A stretch of 64,000 nucleotides of DNA, from the NCBI GenBank assembly GCA_006226425.1, contig SBGX01000036.1, forward strand, positions 1 to 64,000. Direction: 5' to 3'. How positions within the stretch are numbered: the first letter of the stretch is position 1; each line of letters begins with the position of its first letter. This DNA is from Bacteroidota bacterium. GTDB lineage: Bacteria; Bacteroidota; Bacteroidia; Flavobacteriales_D; Crocinitomicaceae. The notes below the pieces were generated by a model. The model saw only the letters and a program-made list of their open reading frames with translations. It searched no databases and was not told the origin of the DNA. A program made the translations under genes and the position numbers. Positions 51,683 to 61,149 of this stretch are shown one piece after another.

Positions 51683-53797
51683 ATGAATTCAAGTACTTAT
51701 ATCCAGAAGATCAGCCAGATTGATCAAAAACAAATAGAAGCTACCCTGGCGCTTCTGAACGAAGGTGGAACGGTCCCGTTCATCGCCCGTTACCGAAAGG
51801 AAAAAACCAAAGGACTGGATGAAGTTCAAATAGCGCAGATCAGAGACCTTCACAAGCAATTTGATGAATTGATCGCCAGACAACAGACCATCTTAAAAAG
51901 CATCGAAGAACAGGGGAAATTGAACGAACAACTACGGGAACGGATTTCCTCTTGTTTTGACTCCAATATGCTGGAAGACCTTTACCTTCCATTCAAGCAA
52001 AAAAGGCTGACCCGGGGAGAAAAGGCTCGTAAACTGGGGCTGGAACCATTGGCAAAAATGATCATGGCACAACGAGGCGGCGATCCGGAGTATATGTCCG
52101 AAAAATTCATTCGGGGAGAAATCAATGATGTCGATGAAGCGCTCGCCGGAGCCAATGATATCATGGCCGAATTCATGAATGAGAACAGTATCATTCGCGA
52201 TAAACTTCGACGACTGTTTCAACGAAAATCCATGCTCACTTCCAGAATTCTAAAAGGGAAACGGGAAGAAGGAGAAAAATACAAGGACTATTTCGACTTT
52301 TCTCAGCCACTTTACAGGGTTCCGTCCCATCGCTTTTTGGCGATTTATAGAGGAGAGCGGGAAGGCTATCTGGGTCTAAAAGTACAACCGGAAAAAGAAG
52401 AGGCGCTTTCAATCATGGAACGATTTTTCGTCAAAGGAAACGACGCCTGCAGCCAAATGGTCCTGGAAGCATGCAAAGACTCCTACAGTCGCTTGCTGGC
52501 CCCTTCACTCGAAAATGAAACGATCAATCTTGCCAAAGAAAAGGCCGATTTGGAAGCCATTCAAATCTTTTCCAAAAATCTGAATCAACTACTCCTCGCT
52601 CCACCCCTGGGCTCCAAACGGGTTTTGGCCATCGACCCGGGCTTTAGAACCGGCTGCAAGCTGGTGTGTCTGGACGAACAGGGGAAATTGTTGAATAATC
52701 AAACGATCTATCCTCATCCTCCTCAGAACGAAAAGTCAAAAGCATCCACCAAAATCCAGCAACTCATCGAACAGTATAAGATCGAAGCACTGGCCATTGG
52801 CGATGGAACAGCAGGAAGGGAAACAGAACAATTCATCAAACAAATCAGATTCCGATCAGATATAGAGGTCTATGTCGTTCGGGAAGATGGAGCTTCCATA
52901 TACTCAGCCAGTCCAATTGCCCGCAAAGAATTCCCAGATTATGATGTGACCGTACGTGGAGCCGTTTCCATTGGAAGAAGACTCATGGACCCACTTGCAG
53001 AACTTGTCAAAATTGATCCGAAGTCGATTGGGGTTGGACAATACCAGCATGAAGTGAACCAGCAACATCTGAAAAATGCGCTGAACGACGTGGTTATTTC
53101 CGCTGTAAATGCCGTCGGAGTAGAACTAAACACCGCCTCCCCTTCCCTCCTGAGTTATGTCTCAGGGCTTGGAGAGTCACTGGCAGAAAACATTGTCAAT
53201 CACCGAAACGAACAGGGGCCCTTTGCTTCCAGACAGGATCTGAAAAAGGTAAAACGATTAGGCGATAAGGCCTTTGAACAATGCGCCGGTTTCCTTCGCA
53301 TTAAAGAAGCCCAAAATCCACTAGACAACTCGGCTATACATCCGGAACGCTACCAGGAAATTGAGTTGATGGCCCAATCATTGAAGATGAAAATCGAAGA
53401 CTTAATCGGTAACAACAAAGCCATTGAACAGCTGAAGGAAAGTGATTTTCCAAATATTGACACCTACACCTTTAAAGATTTAATTTCCGAGCTCAAAAAA
53501 CCGGGAAGAGATCCCCGGCAAAAAGCACGTTCCTTTGAATTCAGAGAGTCAGTTAAGACGATCGAAGACCTGGAGATTGGAATGAGACTCCCTGGAATCG
53601 TAACCAATATTACCGCATTTGGAGCCTTTGTAAATATCGGTATCAAAGAGAATGGCTTGATTCACAAAAGTCAATTGGCTGATCACTACGTAAATGATCC
53701 GAACGAAGTCCTGGCCATCCATGAACAAGTCGAAGTTCAGGTCCTGGAAGTCGATCTTCCCCGAAAACGAATTGCTCTAAAGCGACTAAGTGATTAA
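51683..53797 (+). CDS. tex: Tex family transcription accessory / RNA-binding protein
   Basis: 704-aa cytoplasmic protein of the Tex/Spt6 family. The N-terminal helical domain has LLNEGGTVPFIARYRKEKTK and DEVQIAQIRD. The YqgF RNase H-like domain has LAIDPGFRTGCKLVCLDEQG and ALAIGDGTAGRETE. A helix-hairpin-helix region (ISAVNAVGVELNTASPSLL, SGLGESLAENIV) and a C-terminal S1 domain (RLPGIVTNITAFGAFVNIG) complete it. It binds nucleic acids and is linked to RNA turnover and transcription stress in other bacteria. A 225-bp gap upstream, ending in this gene's -7 motif, shows no other feature. Confidence 0.94.
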   Translation: MNSSTYIQKISQIDQKQIEATLALLNEGGTVPFIARYRKEKTKGLDEVQIAQIRDLHKQFDELIARQQTILKSIEEQGKLNEQLRERISSCFDSNMLEDLYLPFKQKRLTRGEKARKLGLEPLAKMIMAQRGGDPEYMSEKFIRGEINDVDEALAGANDIMAEFMNENSIIRDKLRRLFQRKSMLTSRILKGKREEGEKYKDYFDFSQPLYRVPSHRFLAIYRGEREGYLGLKVQPEKEEALSIMERFFVKGNDACSQMVLEACKDSYSRLLAPSLENETINLAKEKADLEAIQIFSKNLNQLLLAPPLGSKRVLAIDPGFRTGCKLVCLDEQGKLLNNQTIYPHPPQNEKSKASTKIQQLIEQYKIEALAIGDGTAGRETEQFIKQIRFRSDIEVYVVREDGASIYSASPIARKEFPDYDVTVRGAVSIGRRLMDPLAELVKIDPKSIGVGQYQHEVNQQHLKNALNDVVISAVNAVGVELNTASPSLLSYVSGLGESLAENIVNHRNEQGPFASRQDLKKVKRLGDKAFEQCAGFLRIKEAQNPLDNSAIHPERYQEIELMAQSLKMKIEDLIGNNKAIEQLKESDFPNIDTYTFKDLISELKKPGRDPRQKARSFEFRESVKTIEDLEIGMRLPGIVTNITAFGAFVNIGIKENGLIHKSQLADHYVNDPNEVLAIHEQVEVQVLEVDLPRKRIALKRLSD

Positions 53798-53892
53798 GTG
53801 CTCAAGTTCCCCCGCTTTTACATGAACGGTAAACTTCCTCTGTGAAATATTGCTAAATTTACGCCGCATTAAAATTAACATCAGTAAATACT

Positions 53893-56028
53893 ATGAAAAT
53901 GAAACTAATTGCTTTGTTGCTTGTATTCACTACAATCAATGTCGCCAAAGCAGATGAAGGAATGTGGCTCCCATTTATGTTAGGGAGAAACTATGAAGAC
54001 ATGAAGAAGCATGGTCTCCGTCTCACCCAGGAGCAATTGTATTCGATCAATAATTCATCCCTGAAAGATGCTGTCATTTCCTTCGGAGGATTCTGTACTG
54101 GAGAAATCATCTCCAAAAAAGGATTGGTACTGACTAACCACCACTGTGGTTATGACGCGATCGCCGATGCGTCCACGAAAGAACACAACTATTTGGACAA
54201 CGGGTTCTGGGCCAAAAATCAGAGCGAAGAAATCGCTGTACCAGGATTGACCGCTACCTTCATTATCCGCATGGAGGACGTGACCAAAACAATCATGAAA
54301 GAATTGAATGAGGGAATGAGCCCGGAGGATCGTCAGAAAAAGATTCGCGAGCTTTCCGCCACCTTGCAGAAAGATGCTGTTGAAGGAACTCACTACGAAG
54401 CTTTCATACGTGATTTCTACGATGGAAACGAATTCTACCTGTTTGTCAAGGAAACTTATAAAGATGTTCGTTTGGTTGGAACACCTCCACAATCGGCTGG
54501 TAAATTTGGTGGAGATACAGATAACTGGATGTGGCCACGACACACCGCTGACTTCTCGATGTTCCGTGTTTACGCCGGTGCTGACAATAAGCCTGCTGCT
54601 TACGCAGAAAGCAACGTTCCTTTGAAACCAAAACACAGCCTTCCAATCTCTTTGAAAGGAGTGAAAAAAGATGATTTCGCCATGATTATGGGCTTCCCGG
54701 GAAGAACCAATCGCTTTTTGACATCTTACGGAGTGGAACAAGCTATTTCTTTGGAGCAACCAAAAATCGTGGATGTACGTGCTGTCAAACTGGCCATCAT
54801 GAAAAAATACATGGACCAGGATGTAACTGTTCGACTGAATTACTCCTCCACCTATGCACAGGTAGCTAACTACTGGAAATACTTCATTGGTCAGACTGCC
54901 CAGTTGAAAAACAACAAAGTCGCCGACAAGAAAAAAGCACTCGAAAATCAGTTCCGAAGCTATGCTTCCGGAAAAGCAGAGTACAAAAATGTATTGGAAG
55001 ACATCCAGAACTATTATCAGGCAACGAATGCGGGAATTTACTCCAAAGTATATTACGGAGAGTACCTAAGACGTGTTGACATTAACTCATTAACACTTCC
55101 ATATAGCTTTGTTGTTAAATCTGAAAAGGAAGGAAATCAACCTAGAGCGGATTACATTAAGAATATTCTGAAGCAACGCTGGGAAGAGTTCTTTGAAACA
55201 AAAAACCTGGACATTGAGTTGGAAGTTTTAACAGAAGTTTTCAAAATGTACGTAAAGGATATTCCAGCAGATCAACAAGGTGAGTTAACAAAAAAAATAG
55301 CTTCCAAAGGAGATGCCGGAATTGACAAATATTTTAAGTTGGTACGCAGCAAATCTGTTTTCACCGATGCTGGTCGATACAGTAAATTCGCTGAGGCATA
55401 TAATGAAAAGGTTCTAATGAAAGATCCTTTATTCGTTCTTTTGAGTGATATGGAAGAAGCTTACAACAAGCTACAGGATGATGAAAAGCTTCAAGAAGCT
55501 GAAACAAAAATGGATCGGGCCACCAGATTATTTGTCAAAGGAATCCGTGAAATGCAACCTAAAAAGATTTTCTACCCGAATGCAAACTCTACGATGCGTT
55601 TGACCTACGGAAACGTATTGCCATACGAACCGAAGGACGCGGTTTCTTATGATTATGAAACAACCATCGACGGAGTGATGCAGAAAGAAGATCCTTCGAA
55701 TCCGGAATTCGTTGTCGATGCAAGAATCAAAGAACTTTGGAAGAAAAAAGATTATGGACAGTATGCCAATGCTGATGGAAATTTGACCGTCAACTTCCTG
55801 ACGAACAATGACATCACAGGTGGAAACTCTGGTTCTCCATGTATCAACGGAGACGGTCAACTGATCGGAACTGCTTTTGACGGAAACTGGGAAGCTATGT
55901 CCGGAGATATCTATTTTGAACCAAACATCCAGCGAACCATCGTTTGTGACATCCGTTACGTTCTTTGGCTAGTGGACAAATGTTATGGAGCAAATAACCT
56001 CATTTCAGAAATGGATTTGGTGAAATAA
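53893..56028 (+). CDS. S46 dipeptidyl-peptidase, DPP7-type
   Basis: 711-aa exported serine peptidase that releases N-terminal dipeptides. A signal peptide covers residues 1-20. The triad is visible: His84 (LTNHHCGYD), Asp220 (RHTADFSMFR) and Ser646 (GGNSGSPCI). Eighteen residues past the serine, in FDGNW, stands Gly664. In characterised enzymes Gly at this site marks DPP7 (hydrophobic P1), whereas Arg marks DPP11 (acidic P1). DPP7-type specificity is therefore inferred. DPPs supply peptides for amino-acid-fermenting or protein-degrading Bacteroidota. A terminator follows at 56049. Confidence 0.92.
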   Translation: MKMKLIALLLVFTTINVAKADEGMWLPFMLGRNYEDMKKHGLRLTQEQLYSINNSSLKDAVISFGGFCTGEIISKKGLVLTNHHCGYDAIADASTKEHNYLDNGFWAKNQSEEIAVPGLTATFIIRMEDVTKTIMKELNEGMSPEDRQKKIRELSATLQKDAVEGTHYEAFIRDFYDGNEFYLFVKETYKDVRLVGTPPQSAGKFGGDTDNWMWPRHTADFSMFRVYAGADNKPAAYAESNVPLKPKHSLPISLKGVKKDDFAMIMGFPGRTNRFLTSYGVEQAISLEQPKIVDVRAVKLAIMKKYMDQDVTVRLNYSSTYAQVANYWKYFIGQTAQLKNNKVADKKKALENQFRSYASGKAEYKNVLEDIQNYYQATNAGIYSKVYYGEYLRRVDINSLTLPYSFVVKSEKEGNQPRADYIKNILKQRWEEFFETKNLDIELEVLTEVFKMYVKDIPADQQGELTKKIASKGDAGIDKYFKLVRSKSVFTDAGRYSKFAEAYNEKVLMKDPLFVLLSDMEEAYNKLQDDEKLQEAETKMDRATRLFVKGIREMQPKKIFYPNANSTMRLTYGNVLPYEPKDAVSYDYETTIDGVMQKEDPSNPEFVVDARIKELWKKKDYGQYANADGNLTVNFLTNNDITGGNSGSPCINGDGQLIGTAFDGNWEAMSGDIYFEPNIQRTIVCDIRYVLWLVDKCYGANNLISEMDLVK

Positions 56029-56048
56029 AGATCACTCTTCAATTTGTA

Positions 56049-56076
56049 AAAGCTCCCTTTTTAGGGGGCTTTTTTT
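56049..56076 (+). terminator. Rho-independent terminator after the DPP7-type gene
   Basis: A 9-bp stem, AAAGCTCCC (56049-56057) with GGGGGCTTT (56064-56072) and one G-U pair, is followed by T to 56076. Confidence 0.85.
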
Positions 56077-56181
56077 GTTTATTGGCTTTAACATTTTTTA
56101 AATCTTCGCCTTAACATTCCTTAACAGCTGAAAGCGTACTTTTTTTTCTTTTTGGTGTTATTATTGCATAGAAGCATAATT

Positions 56182-57687
56182 ATGAATCAACAAACAAATT
56201 TTAAGAATATGAGAGCTTATGTTAAAACAATCGGACTGGGGCTTGTCGGTGGTTTGATTCCACTCTCAGCCTATTTGTTCTTTCAACATGATCAGGACAC
56301 TACTTCTCTTTCAGATCAGGTGATCGACGGAAATCGTAAAAGCATGGCGCGAGCTGTCAACTTTACATCTGGCACTCCCTTAAGCGCTCCAGATTTGGTA
56401 GCGGCTTCCGAAAGTTCGATCAATGCCGTGGTACACGTAACGACCAAAACTGTTCACACCCGCGTCCAACGCGATCCCTTTTATGAATTTTTCTACGGAC
56501 CTGGCTCCGGAAGCAGAGAATTCAAGCAATATGGGGCAGGTTCTGGATCGGGGGTAATTGTCTCATCCAAAGGTTATATCGTGACCAACAATCACGTGAT
56601 TGATGCCGCCAGTGAAATTGAAGTCATTCTCAACGATGATTCCAAATACAAAGCAAGCATCGTCGGAGCGGATCCATCCACGGACCTCGCCGTATTGAAA
56701 ATCGAAGCAGAAAACCTCACTCCGATCGCACTTGGAAATTCGGATGAACTTAAAATTGGAGAATGGGTCCTTGCCGTCGGGAACCCTTTCAACCTGACAT
56801 CTACGGTAACTGCCGGAATTGTAAGTGCCAAAGCCCGTAACATCAACTTGTTAGGAAGTCGTGGACAACAAAACATTGTTCCAATCGAATCTTTTATTCA
56901 AACGGATGCGGCCGTGAACCCTGGAAACAGTGGTGGAGCATTGGTCAACACGCAAGGAGAATTGGTCGGAATCAACACGGCCATCGCTTCTCAAACGGGA
57001 AGCTACTCAGGTTATTCCTTTGCCATTCCGGTCAACCTCATGCAAAAGGTGATGCGTGACCTCATCGATTATGGAATGGTTCAACGCGGTTACCTCGGAG
57101 TGCAAATTTCTGATATCAACCAGGAATTGAAAGAAGAAAAAGAACTTCCAAGTCTAAAAGGAGTCTATGTCGCCAAGGTGGTAGAAGACGGTGGAGCTCA
57201 GAAAGCCGGTCTCAAAGAAGGAGACGTCATCCTAAAAGTGGGATCGAAAGAGATCAACTCCGTAGCCAGTCTGCAAGAAGAAATCGGGAAACGTCGTCCA
57301 GGAGACAAAGTCATTGTGACCATCCGCACCAAAAAAGGAAACCAGGAAACGAGAGAGATTGTTCTTCGAAACAGCGATGGTGAAACCGATTTAAAGAGTA
57401 AAGCCGAAATTTCTAAAAACTCAGCGCTCGGTGCCACATTCGTACCAGTTACATCCAAAGAAAAGAAAGAACTAAACATCTCTTATGGTGTCAAAATCAA
57501 AAGCTTAACTCCAGGAAAATTAAAATCTCTGGGCCTGGAAGAAGGAATGTACATCACGAAAATAGATAATCAGCCCGTGGAAAGTGTGGAATTCCTCACC
57601 TCCAGACTCAATAACTCTGATAAGGGAGTATTGCTGGAAGTTCTCTCGGGAAGTGGAAAAAAGGACTACGTTGGCTTCGGTCTCTGA
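56182..57687 (+). CDS. DegQ/HtrA periplasmic serine protease
   Basis: 501-aa Do-family protease and chaperone of the periplasm. The N-terminus has a hydrophobic segment (TIGLGLVGGLIPLSAYLFF) that acts as signal or anchor. The trypsin-like triad is His138 (VTNNHVIDA), Asp168 (DPSTDLAVLK) and Ser250 (NPGNSGGAL), counted from the ATG at 56182. Two PDZ domains follow (RGYLGVQISDINQEL, KAGLKEGDVILKVGSKEI, then a second ending in YITKIDNQPV). A GTG at 56152 would extend the N-terminus but adds nothing typical. The enzyme clears misfolded envelope proteins; it may help handle the many secreted cargos here (inference). Confidence 0.93.
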   Translation: MNQQTNFKNMRAYVKTIGLGLVGGLIPLSAYLFFQHDQDTTSLSDQVIDGNRKSMARAVNFTSGTPLSAPDLVAASESSINAVVHVTTKTVHTRVQRDPFYEFFYGPGSGSREFKQYGAGSGSGVIVSSKGYIVTNNHVIDAASEIEVILNDDSKYKASIVGADPSTDLAVLKIEAENLTPIALGNSDELKIGEWVLAVGNPFNLTSTVTAGIVSAKARNINLLGSRGQQNIVPIESFIQTDAAVNPGNSGGALVNTQGELVGINTAIASQTGSYSGYSFAIPVNLMQKVMRDLIDYGMVQRGYLGVQISDINQELKEEKELPSLKGVYVAKVVEDGGAQKAGLKEGDVILKVGSKEINSVASLQEEIGKRRPGDKVIVTIRTKKGNQETREIVLRNSDGETDLKSKAEISKNSALGATFVPVTSKEKKELNISYGVKIKSLTPGKLKSLGLEEGMYITKIDNQPVESVEFLTSRLNNSDKGVLLEVLSGSGKKDYVGFGL

Positions 57688-57710
57688 TTTCGTCATCTAC
57701 TTTGAGTTGG

Positions 57711-57747
57711 AAAAAGCCCTTAAGTTTTTTAATTTAAGGGCTTTTTT
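57711..57747 (+). terminator. Rho-independent terminator of the DegQ gene
   Basis: A 12-bp perfect stem, AAAAGCCCTTAA (57712-57723) with TTAAGGGCTTTT (57734-57745), has T to 57747. It lies only 10 bp before the next start codon. Confidence 0.88.
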
Positions 57748-57756
57748 AGTCACTAT

Positions 57757-58614
57757 ATGAAGCTATACCCCATCAATACAGGAAATTTCAAACTGGACGG
57801 AGGTGCCATGTTCGGAGTTGTTCCCAAAAGCATCTGGCAAAAGACCAATCCGGCCGATGCCAATAACATGTGTGATTGGTCCATGCGTTGTCTCCTCGTT
57901 GAATTTGACGACCGACTCATGCTCATCGATACCGGAATTGGAGACAAACAATCCGAAAAGTTCTTTTCTTACTACTATCTTTCTGGAGATGCCAGCCTGA
58001 TGGGAAGTCTCAAAGCGCACGGTTTTCATCCCGACGATATTACGGATGTACTCCTCACCCATCTGCACTTCGACCACTGCGGAGGATCCATTACCTTGAA
58101 CGAAGATCAAAGTAAATTGATCCCCACTTTTAAAAACGCCACGTACTGGAGCACGGAGCGTCACTGGAAATGGGCCACGGAACCAAATGCACGGGAAAAA
58201 GCTTCTTTTCTGAAAGAAAACATCCTCCCCATTCAGGAAAGCGGACAGTTGAAATTCATCGAACGACATGGGGATTATACGCTGAATGCCTTCCCCGATA
58301 TAGATATCCTCTTTGTGGACGGGCATACAGATAGCATGATGATCCCCCACATTAAGTACCAGGGAAAAACACTCGTTTTTATGGCCGATTTGCTTCCGAG
58401 CATTGGTCACATCCCACTTCCGTATGTCATGGGCTATGATACCCGACCGCTAATTACTCTGGCCGAAAAAGGACGCTTCCTTGACCGGGCTTTTCAGGAA
58501 AACTATGTCCTCTTCCTCGAACATGACTCTCAAAATGAGTGCTGTACCCTGAAACAAACGGAAAAGGGAATTCGGCTCGACGGAGTCTACAGCTTCCGGG
58601 AAATTTTTACCTAG
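57757..58614 (+). CDS. Metallo-beta-lactamase-fold hydrolase
   Basis: 285-aa cytoplasmic dinuclear zinc hydrolase. The motif HxHxDH is TDVLLTHLHFDHCGG, preceded by the strand LMLIDTGIG. Later ligands are in VDGHTDSMMIPHI and the Asp in VFMADLLPS, ending FLEHDSQNECCTLK. The shape fits the quorum-quenching lactonase/AttM-like and glyoxalase-II-like branches, which cannot be told apart here. The ATG lies just after the DegQ terminator, so there is little room for a separate promoter. Confidence 0.88.
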   Translation: MKLYPINTGNFKLDGGAMFGVVPKSIWQKTNPADANNMCDWSMRCLLVEFDDRLMLIDTGIGDKQSEKFFSYYYLSGDASLMGSLKAHGFHPDDITDVLLTHLHFDHCGGSITLNEDQSKLIPTFKNATYWSTERHWKWATEPNAREKASFLKENILPIQESGQLKFIERHGDYTLNAFPDIDILFVDGHTDSMMIPHIKYQGKTLVFMADLLPSIGHIPLPYVMGYDTRPLITLAEKGRFLDRAFQENYVLFLEHDSQNECCTLKQTEKGIRLDGVYSFREIFT

Positions 58615-58641
58615 GCGCAGCCCAAAAACCAAGTATTATTT

Positions 58642-58649
58642 TAATTTTG
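58642..58649 (+). promoter_or_regulatory. -7 element (TAATTTTG) of the HU-SPOR gene
   Basis: Perfect TAnnTTTG; the ATG is at 58678, a leader of about 24 nt. Confidence 0.45.
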
Positions 58650-58677
58650 TCTTGCTAACGATTCAAAAACCCTTTCC

Positions 58678-59997
58678 ATGGACAAGTACTTACAGCAGAT
58701 ATTATTGGAGGTCAACACGATCATCCTTCCTGGACTAGGAGCCCTTACGGTGACCAGTCAAAAATCGGGAGAGATCATGTTCATGGATTTTTTGAAGCAC
58801 GACGACGGACTACTCTCCAAATATATTTCTGAGAAGGAAGGAATCGAAGAGAATGAAGCCAAAAACATGATTTCGAAGTATGTGCGGGATATCCAGGCAA
58901 AACTGGATGCCGGTGAAAGCTACGACATGTATCAGTTTGGACGCTTCGTGAAAAAAGATGGAGAAATTTCATTTCAAAACTGGAAAGATTATCAAAGTGC
59001 TGATCAGACGGCTACACCACCGCCAGCAGAACCCAAGGCTGCTCCGATTGTGGATATGAAGCCAACACCAACTCCGGAAGAGGTAAAGACGGAAGAGAAA
59101 AAAACAACGCCCCCCCCTCCACCGAAAGAAGAAAAAAAGCCTGAGGAAAAACCGGCTGCATCGACAGCACAAAAAGAGACTCCAGCGGCTCCAAAAGAAG
59201 CCCCTTCAAAAGAGGACAACAAAGCTGTTCAGGACAAAGTAGATGCTGTTGCTCCGGATCAAAATGTTTACGTTCCGGAAGAGGAAGTAAAGAACATCAA
59301 AAAGGAAGCTGAAAAATCAGCTCCTGCTCCAGAGAAAGAAAAAGTAGCAAGCAAAGCGGCAGAGGTCGAAAAGAAAGCGAAAATGCCGAAAGACAAGGCC
59401 TCTCAAAAACCTCAAAAAGAGAAAAAAGAAAAGAAGAAAAGAGGTGCCCTATTTTGGGTATTGATTTTCTTAGGAGTCATTGTCATACTCGGGGGTACAG
59501 GAACAGCTATTTTTTACGACCAGGTGAAAGAGTTCTTTGAAGGAAAGCATACGGAACAAGTTGCACACAATGATCAGGATGCTACCGAAGGAGAACAAAG
59601 TGATTCCGAATCCACTCCGGATGAAGATAGCGGAGAAGCTGAAAACACTTCCGATATGGAAAATGACATGGATACTGGAGAACAAACTCCAGACGAGAGC
59701 AGCATGGAACAGGAAACAGAGCAGCAATCTGAACCTGAAACAATTGAAACTCCACCACCAGCACCTAGTGGAAATGTGAGCGGTAGTTTTCATATCATCG
59801 TAGGAGGCTTCTCCATGGAAGAAAATGCCAATAAGCTTGCTCAAAAATTGCAGGGAGAAGGAAAAAGTGCCCGGGTATTAGGTAAGTTTGATGAACTATA
59901 CTTAGTAGCCTACGACTCGTTCGATTCTATGGAAGATGCAAAAACAGCTCTTCAAACGGCAAGCATGCCGGGTTGGATCTTCAAATATCCTAAGTAA
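58678..59997 (+). CDS. HU-like domain/SPOR domain transmembrane protein
   Basis: 439-aa inner-membrane protein with four parts. Residues 1-100 form the HU-CCDC81-like prokaryotic domain (ILLEVNTIILPGLGALTVTS, GESYDMYQFGRFVKKDGEI). Residues of about 110-255 are a low-complexity Pro/Glu/Lys/Ala linker. A single helix (LFWVLIFLGVIVILGG) lies near residues 258-275. An acidic periplasmic linker with many Glu and Asp follows, then a C-terminal SPOR domain (SFHIIVGGFSMEENANKLAQ, VAYDSFDSMEDAK). SPOR domains bind denuded peptidoglycan at division sites. The HU-like part would face the cytoplasm. A division or nucleoid-related role is inferred. Confidence 0.9.
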   Translation: MDKYLQQILLEVNTIILPGLGALTVTSQKSGEIMFMDFLKHDDGLLSKYISEKEGIEENEAKNMISKYVRDIQAKLDAGESYDMYQFGRFVKKDGEISFQNWKDYQSADQTATPPPAEPKAAPIVDMKPTPTPEEVKTEEKKTTPPPPPKEEKKPEEKPAASTAQKETPAAPKEAPSKEDNKAVQDKVDAVAPDQNVYVPEEEVKNIKKEAEKSAPAPEKEKVASKAAEVEKKAKMPKDKASQKPQKEKKEKKKRGALFWVLIFLGVIVILGGTGTAIFYDQVKEFFEGKHTEQVAHNDQDATEGEQSDSESTPDEDSGEAENTSDMENDMDTGEQTPDESSMEQETEQQSEPETIETPPPAPSGNVSGSFHIIVGGFSMEENANKLAQKLQGEGKSARVLGKFDELYLVAYDSFDSMEDAKTALQTASMPGWIFKYPK

Positions 59998-60014
59998 GTT
60001 AAGAGAATCTATTC

Positions 60015-61007
60015 TTAGATCAGTTTTCTGACCAAATCCACCAGTCGGTTGGAATACCCCCATTCGTTGTCATACCAGCCAACGATCTTCACCATGTGTC
60101 CAATGACACTTGTCAATTGGGCATCGAAAACAGAACTGTGCGAATCATCAATGATATCTACGGAAACAATCGGGTCTTCCGTATAACGCAAAATCCCTTT
60201 CAAATCTCCTTCTGCGGCTTGCTTAAAAGCAGCATTGATCGCATCCACTTCCAATTCCCGATCCACCATGAGCGTCAGATCCGTTAAGCTCCCATCCGGC
60301 ACCGGAACGCGCACTCCACAACCTCCCATGTGTCCTTCCAACTCTGGAAAAATCTTCCACAGGGCCTTCGCAGCACCTGTCGTCGTAGGGACGATGGAAT
60401 TTGCCGCCGCACGAGCTCGTCGTAAATCACGGTGAGGAGCATCATGTAGCCGTTGATCCGAAGTATAACTGTGAATCGTAGTAATATATGCATTCTTGAT
60501 ATTAGCCAGTTCACGAATCACCTTTACCAACGGAGCCGCTGAATTGGTTGTACAGGAAGCATTCGAAATAATCTGGTCATCCGCCTCAATCTGATCGTCA
60601 TTGACCCCCAAAACCACCGTTCTGATGCTCGGATCTTTTGCCGGGGCACTCAAAACCACTTTGCGTACACTACCATTCAAATGTGCGGAAGCGGTTTCAC
60701 GTGTTAGGAAACGACCGGTACATTCCACAACCAGTTCCACCCCATAATCGGACCATTTAATCTTTGCCGGATCAGCTTCCTGAACGAAATGAATCTCCCG
60801 TCCATCATCGAAACGTAAACGGTTCTCCACCACACTAACCCCCTGATTTAAAACACCGTGCACACTGTCATACTTAAACAGATGTGCCAGGGTCTCCAAA
60901 TCGGCCAAATCATTGACTACAGCTACCTCAAAATCACCTTGCTCCAGGCAAAGACGAACCAGGCATCTTCCAATCCGACCGAAACCATTTACTCCAATTT
61001 TTTTCAT
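60015..61007 (-). CDS. gapA: Glyceraldehyde-3-phosphate dehydrogenase, type I
   Basis: 330-aa cytoplasmic glycolytic enzyme. The NAD-binding motif is KKIGVNGFGRIGRCLVR, and Asp33 in VVNDLADLE favours NAD over NADP. The catalytic Cys152 lies in SNASCTTNSAAPL; the His is in THSYTSDQRLHD, and the anion site in RRARAAANSIVPTTTGAAKA. WYDNEWGYSNRLVDLV ends it. The length is usual. It is divergent from the transketolase genes, which fits shared carbon metabolism. The 142-bp gap holds a -7 motif for the transketolase side only. Confidence 0.96.
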   Translation of the reverse strand: MKKIGVNGFGRIGRCLVRLCLEQGDFEVAVVNDLADLETLAHLFKYDSVHGVLNQGVSVVENRLRFDDGREIHFVQEADPAKIKWSDYGVELVVECTGRFLTRETASAHLNGSVRKVVLSAPAKDPSIRTVVLGVNDDQIEADDQIISNASCTTNSAAPLVKVIRELANIKNAYITTIHSYTSDQRLHDAPHRDLRRARAAANSIVPTTTGAAKALWKIFPELEGHMGGCGVRVPVPDGSLTDLTLMVDRELEVDAINAAFKQAAEGDLKGILRYTEDPIVSVDIIDDSHSSVFDAQLTSVIGHMVKIVGWYDNEWGYSNRLVDLVRKLI

Positions 61008-61115
61008 GCTTATTTCGAATTACAATTTGTGACAATTCCTAACTATAAAATTAAGAAATTAACGACATGTGAACAACTATTTAAAATAGTTTCCGAGAAT
61101 ACGTTTCATAAGTAT

Positions 61116-61123
61116 TAAATTTG
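61116..61123 (+). promoter_or_regulatory. -7 element (TAAATTTG) of the transketolase operon
   Basis: Perfect TAnnTTTG; the ATG is at 61150, a leader of about 22 nt. Confidence 0.5.
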
Positions 61124-61149
61124 CTCGCAGCTTACATAATCATTTATTC

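Noticed and set aside
54055-54759. 234-codon minus-strand frame inside the DPP7-type gene
   Set aside because: Opposite the catalytic His and Asp regions, which must be coding on the plus strand.
57763-58410. 215-codon minus-strand frame opposite the metallo-hydrolase
   Set aside because: The plus strand carries the HxHxDH zinc motif in good context; the minus frame has none.
59998-60014. Possible terminator hairpin between the HU-SPOR gene and gapA (TAAGA/TCTTA)
   Set aside because: Only 5 bp, AU-rich, and without a T run.
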